Assembly: GCA_032622095.1 (NCBI GenBank)
Contig: CP136063.1
Coordinates: 183,127,956 to 183,191,955 of the forward strand
Direction: 5' to 3'
DNA length: 64,000 bases
DNA from: Siphonodentalium dalli
Taxonomy: Eukaryota > Mollusca > Scaphopoda > Gadilida > Siphonodentaliidae
Position 1 is the stretch's first letter, and each line of letters opens with the position of its first letter. A model generated the notes under the pieces. The model had not been told where the DNA came from. It made no database searches and saw only the letters and a program-made list of their open reading frames with translations. Positions 61,618 to 64,000 of this stretch are shown in pieces. The translations under genes and the position numbers were made by a program.

Positions 61618-62819
61618 ATTTAGGTAAATAAAACGGACTTGCGTCGGCCCTATCCAACTGCTGGAAAGTTAATTAGAAATCGCTGAGCCGTGAAAATTCC
61701 AGCCAGACAGGGGTTGTCGACTGTGGTCGTTTTCAATTAGCAGTGAGTAGAGTTCATTAGTAACATGGCGTCAATAGGCGGAATACAATAGACCAATATG
61801 TAAACAATACCTCAGCATTTGAAAAAACATGTTTATATGGCAAAATCCCCAAAGAATGAACAAATGAAAACTGGCACAATCCAACATTATTACATCCTGG
61901 AGGAAGTACACAAATTCTTGATAACTAGAACTGTATAGAATTAAAGAAACTTTTGAAAGATAACAGAGCGAGATAAAAGACGACTGAATCCAATCACGAA
62001 CGATAACTCTGTCAATCCCTAATCCCCCATTCAGCCCATTGTCTGTCTGGTCACTCACGGCGCGCCTGCACAATGCATGTTTATGATGACATTGTATTTA
62101 TGACGGTCGAGATTTATGAGCACCAAGTGTAAGACAATAGCTTAATGAGCCAAATGTGAATCACGACAGATATTTTGTAGCTATTTGTCGTCAATACCGA
62201 TACAGTCAAAATAATATGCATGCTTTTATGACAGATTGTAATTTGATAATGGCGTAACAATATTAAGTTATTAGATTCCAGATGTCACTTAAATATTTTC
62301 GCAAGGATAAATATTTAATGATTTAAAAAAAGTTATTGATATAAAACAAAAAAATAATGACACTAAGAAGGACAATCCCGGGTTACCCCCCCCCCTGTGT
62401 CTGTTAGATTTTACGTTTTAATCATTAATTGTGAACCGACCAGAAAACGATGATTTAATTTGGCCAAAGTTTTTTTTAATTTGGCCAAAAAACATTTGGC
62501 TAAAGTTTTTTTCATTTGGCTAAACTTTTGGCTAAAGTTTTTTTTCAGTTCAGCACGAACACTGCACCAAACGCTGCATTAAATCGCCCCATAAAAGTCA
62601 ATCTAGTCTGACCATATGGCCAAATACAAAGGGTGGAGTACGGTCTTCATATGATATGTCTCATCGCATAGCGGAAAGGAATATCACACCTCAATCTCCG
62701 CAACTAGACATACAGATATTATTATTATACTAGGGGATTGCCCATAAAAAATGGTGGATATATAAATCTTCCTTGTTACTTTTTGGTGTTCGCTGGCATG
62801 AACAAATTCTCATATCTAA

Positions 62820-62998
62820 TATTAGAAACTTCCCAGAAGGGAAAAAGTAATTAAAAACAATGTTAAATTGAGACTATAGATACTTCCCAGAAAATGAGGC
62901 CTAAGCAGAATGAGGTCCCCAGAGGGTGAATTTGGTGATGCTAACCATCCGGGGACCTCATTATGCAAATGACAGACACACTAATTGCAGGCTTACTT
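62820..62998. mobile_element. GAATGAGGTCCCCAGAGGGTG family MITE, half copy
   Basis: The right half only, with the hairpin shortened to about 55 bp. A similar fragment with one arm is at about 5800-5890. Confidence 0.8.
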
Positions 62999-63294
62999 AG
63001 AAAGTGATTTGGTGGTGATAATCTATATTTATTCACATTTATTCAAATATTAAGTAAAACCTGTATCTTGGTGTTCGCGGTGACAATCTGTGATCTTCAG
63101 CGAAAACCCATGATTCACTGCGACAACAATGGCTATGTGTATTAATTCCGATGTCTGTGATATGCGGCAAATAAGTGGACTGATCGCCATGATGAGTGCA
63201 ATAAGACTGTTTCATTTGTCAGATATTGTAGGCAAATGGGCCTCATCTACAACAAAAAACAGCTAATTATGTAACTTGTTTGCAATTTTATTTG

Positions 63295-63694
63295 TTAACC
63301 CTTTACCCAACAGAAGGGCCCTGTGCCAATGCATTCTCTTATATATGCGAGTCGACCATAGGTCGCCTCGCATATATAAGAGAATGCATTGGCTTAACAC
63401 ATTAAAAATTATAAAATTGTTAAAGAATGTAAGAAAAAATGGTAAAAAGTGTTAAAAAAAGATTTTTTTTAGGCCAATGCATTCTCTTATATATGCGAGG
63501 CGACCTATGGTCGACTCGCATATATAAGAGAATGCATTGGCACAGGGCATACCTGTAACTATCACAATGTGGTCAAGGAGCCGGTTCCAATGATATCCAT
63601 ATTTGTATGGTTCTATTGAGACAGACCGAAGATATTTTAGGCTGTTGAAGCTTTATTTGGCCGGTTTTGGCCGGTTTGTTGGGTAAAGGGTTAA
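63295..63694. mobile_element. TTAA foldback MITE, family P1, copy 4
   Basis: Same family, in the orientation of the copy at 12852. TTAA borders and both inner hairpins are intact. Confidence 0.93.
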
Positions 63695-64000
63695 GCATTC
63701 AGTTTTAAGTGAATTTCAATCCTTTTTATTAGTTCAACAAAGTCAAGTTTGAGCTATTGCCATGGGTTGGTGTCCTTCATGCGTGTGTGTGTTCATCTGT
63801 CAACAACTTCCTTTGGTACATCTTACAGGCCACATCCCTTATCCAACTGTCACCAAACTTCATATGGATCTTCAGGGTGACCTCCAGATGGGAGCTTACC
63901 ATTATTATCTCCGAATTTTGTTTAAAAACATGGTTGCAAGCAGCCTCCTTGGATTTCACATTTGAGTCCCAAAATTATTGGCGTAATGTTTGAAAATTTA

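Larger units (their letters stand above)
55025..61750 (-). mobile_element. APE-type non-LTR retrotransposon (LINE), nearly full length
   Basis: Read on the minus strand: a 5' UTR, ORF1 (about 61617-59844), ORF2 (59798-56256), a 3' UTR rich in short GT-like repeats, AATAAA at 55046-55041 and a TATATA tail at about 55038-55025. The 3' end matches that of the decayed copy at 21.6-23.1 kb (GGAGG.AATAAA), which supports the boundary. The 5' limit is uncertain by a few hundred bp. It lies antisense within LONP1 intron 3, inside a hAT-like element. Confidence 0.88.
54638..62564. mobile_element. hAT-like DNA element split by a LINE, in LONP1 intron 3
   Basis: The left end is CAGTGTTCACGCTG and the right end is the inverted CAGCACGAACACTG, differing at one position. 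Both subterminal regions carry repeats of GGCTAAACTTTTGGCTAAA type in opposite orientation (about 54655-54735 and 62459-62545). The flanking 8-bp duplication CACCAAAC (54630-54637 and 62565-62572) is exact, and 8 bp is the hAT signature. No transposase is visible: once the LINE (about 55025-61.7 kb) is removed, only about 1-1.3 kb of DNA remains, so this was a non-autonomous copy. Confidence 0.85.

Noticed and set aside
61771-62073. 100-codon minus-strand frame upstream of ORF1
   Set aside because: Lies in the LINE 5' region or hAT flank and has no motif; more likely non-coding.
53539-64000. Further LONP1 exons (AAA+ or protease domain)
   Set aside because: No Walker A, Walker B or protease-site motif of Lon was found in the rest of the window.

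Overview
This is AT-rich animal nuclear DNA, gene-poor and full of repeats. Genes have GT-AG introns. The clearest ones are a mitochondrial Lon protease, an FBXO39-like F-box protein and a temptin-plus-copper-monooxygenase fusion. The temptin fusion, dense TTAA and TA foldback elements, poly-C and CCGTCC tracts, and the mollusc-style dispersed repeats all point to a lophotrochozoan, most likely a mollusc (perhaps a bivalve). The species cannot be fixed from this sequence.

Layout: 1-18 kb holds no convincing gene. It is a patchwork of foldback MITEs plus one tRNA-derived SINE with a 13-bp target duplication. 18.8-20.5 kb (minus) is an apparently intact single-exon gene for a secreted or membrane-anchored temptin/DBH-like monooxygenase. 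21.6-23.1 kb is a decayed LINE 3' end. 23.4-23.7 kb is a near-perfect palindrome with hammerhead-ribozyme-like cores. 24.0-26.8 kb has two unidentified candidate exons. 31.5-32.9 kb (minus) is the FBXO39-like F-box gene. 33-35.7 kb holds LINE debris, a 205-bp tandem duplication and a degenerate repeat array. 40.9-44.9 kb is a nested foldback complex built from two repeated motifs. 46.4 kb to the window end is the 5' part of LONP1 (exons 1-3, plus strand), with introns invaded by several elements.

The largest composite lies in LONP1 intron 3. A hAT-like element with 8-bp target duplications (54638-62564) has been split by a roughly 6.6-kb APE-type LINE on the minus strand whose ORFs carry frameshifts. 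At least 14 foldback elements end exactly in TTAA (piggyBac-like), and six more end in TA (Tc1/mariner-like). The three host genes show no functional link; this is ordinary eukaryotic gene order. The most unusual material is in the mobile DNA and in the temptin-monooxygenase fusion.
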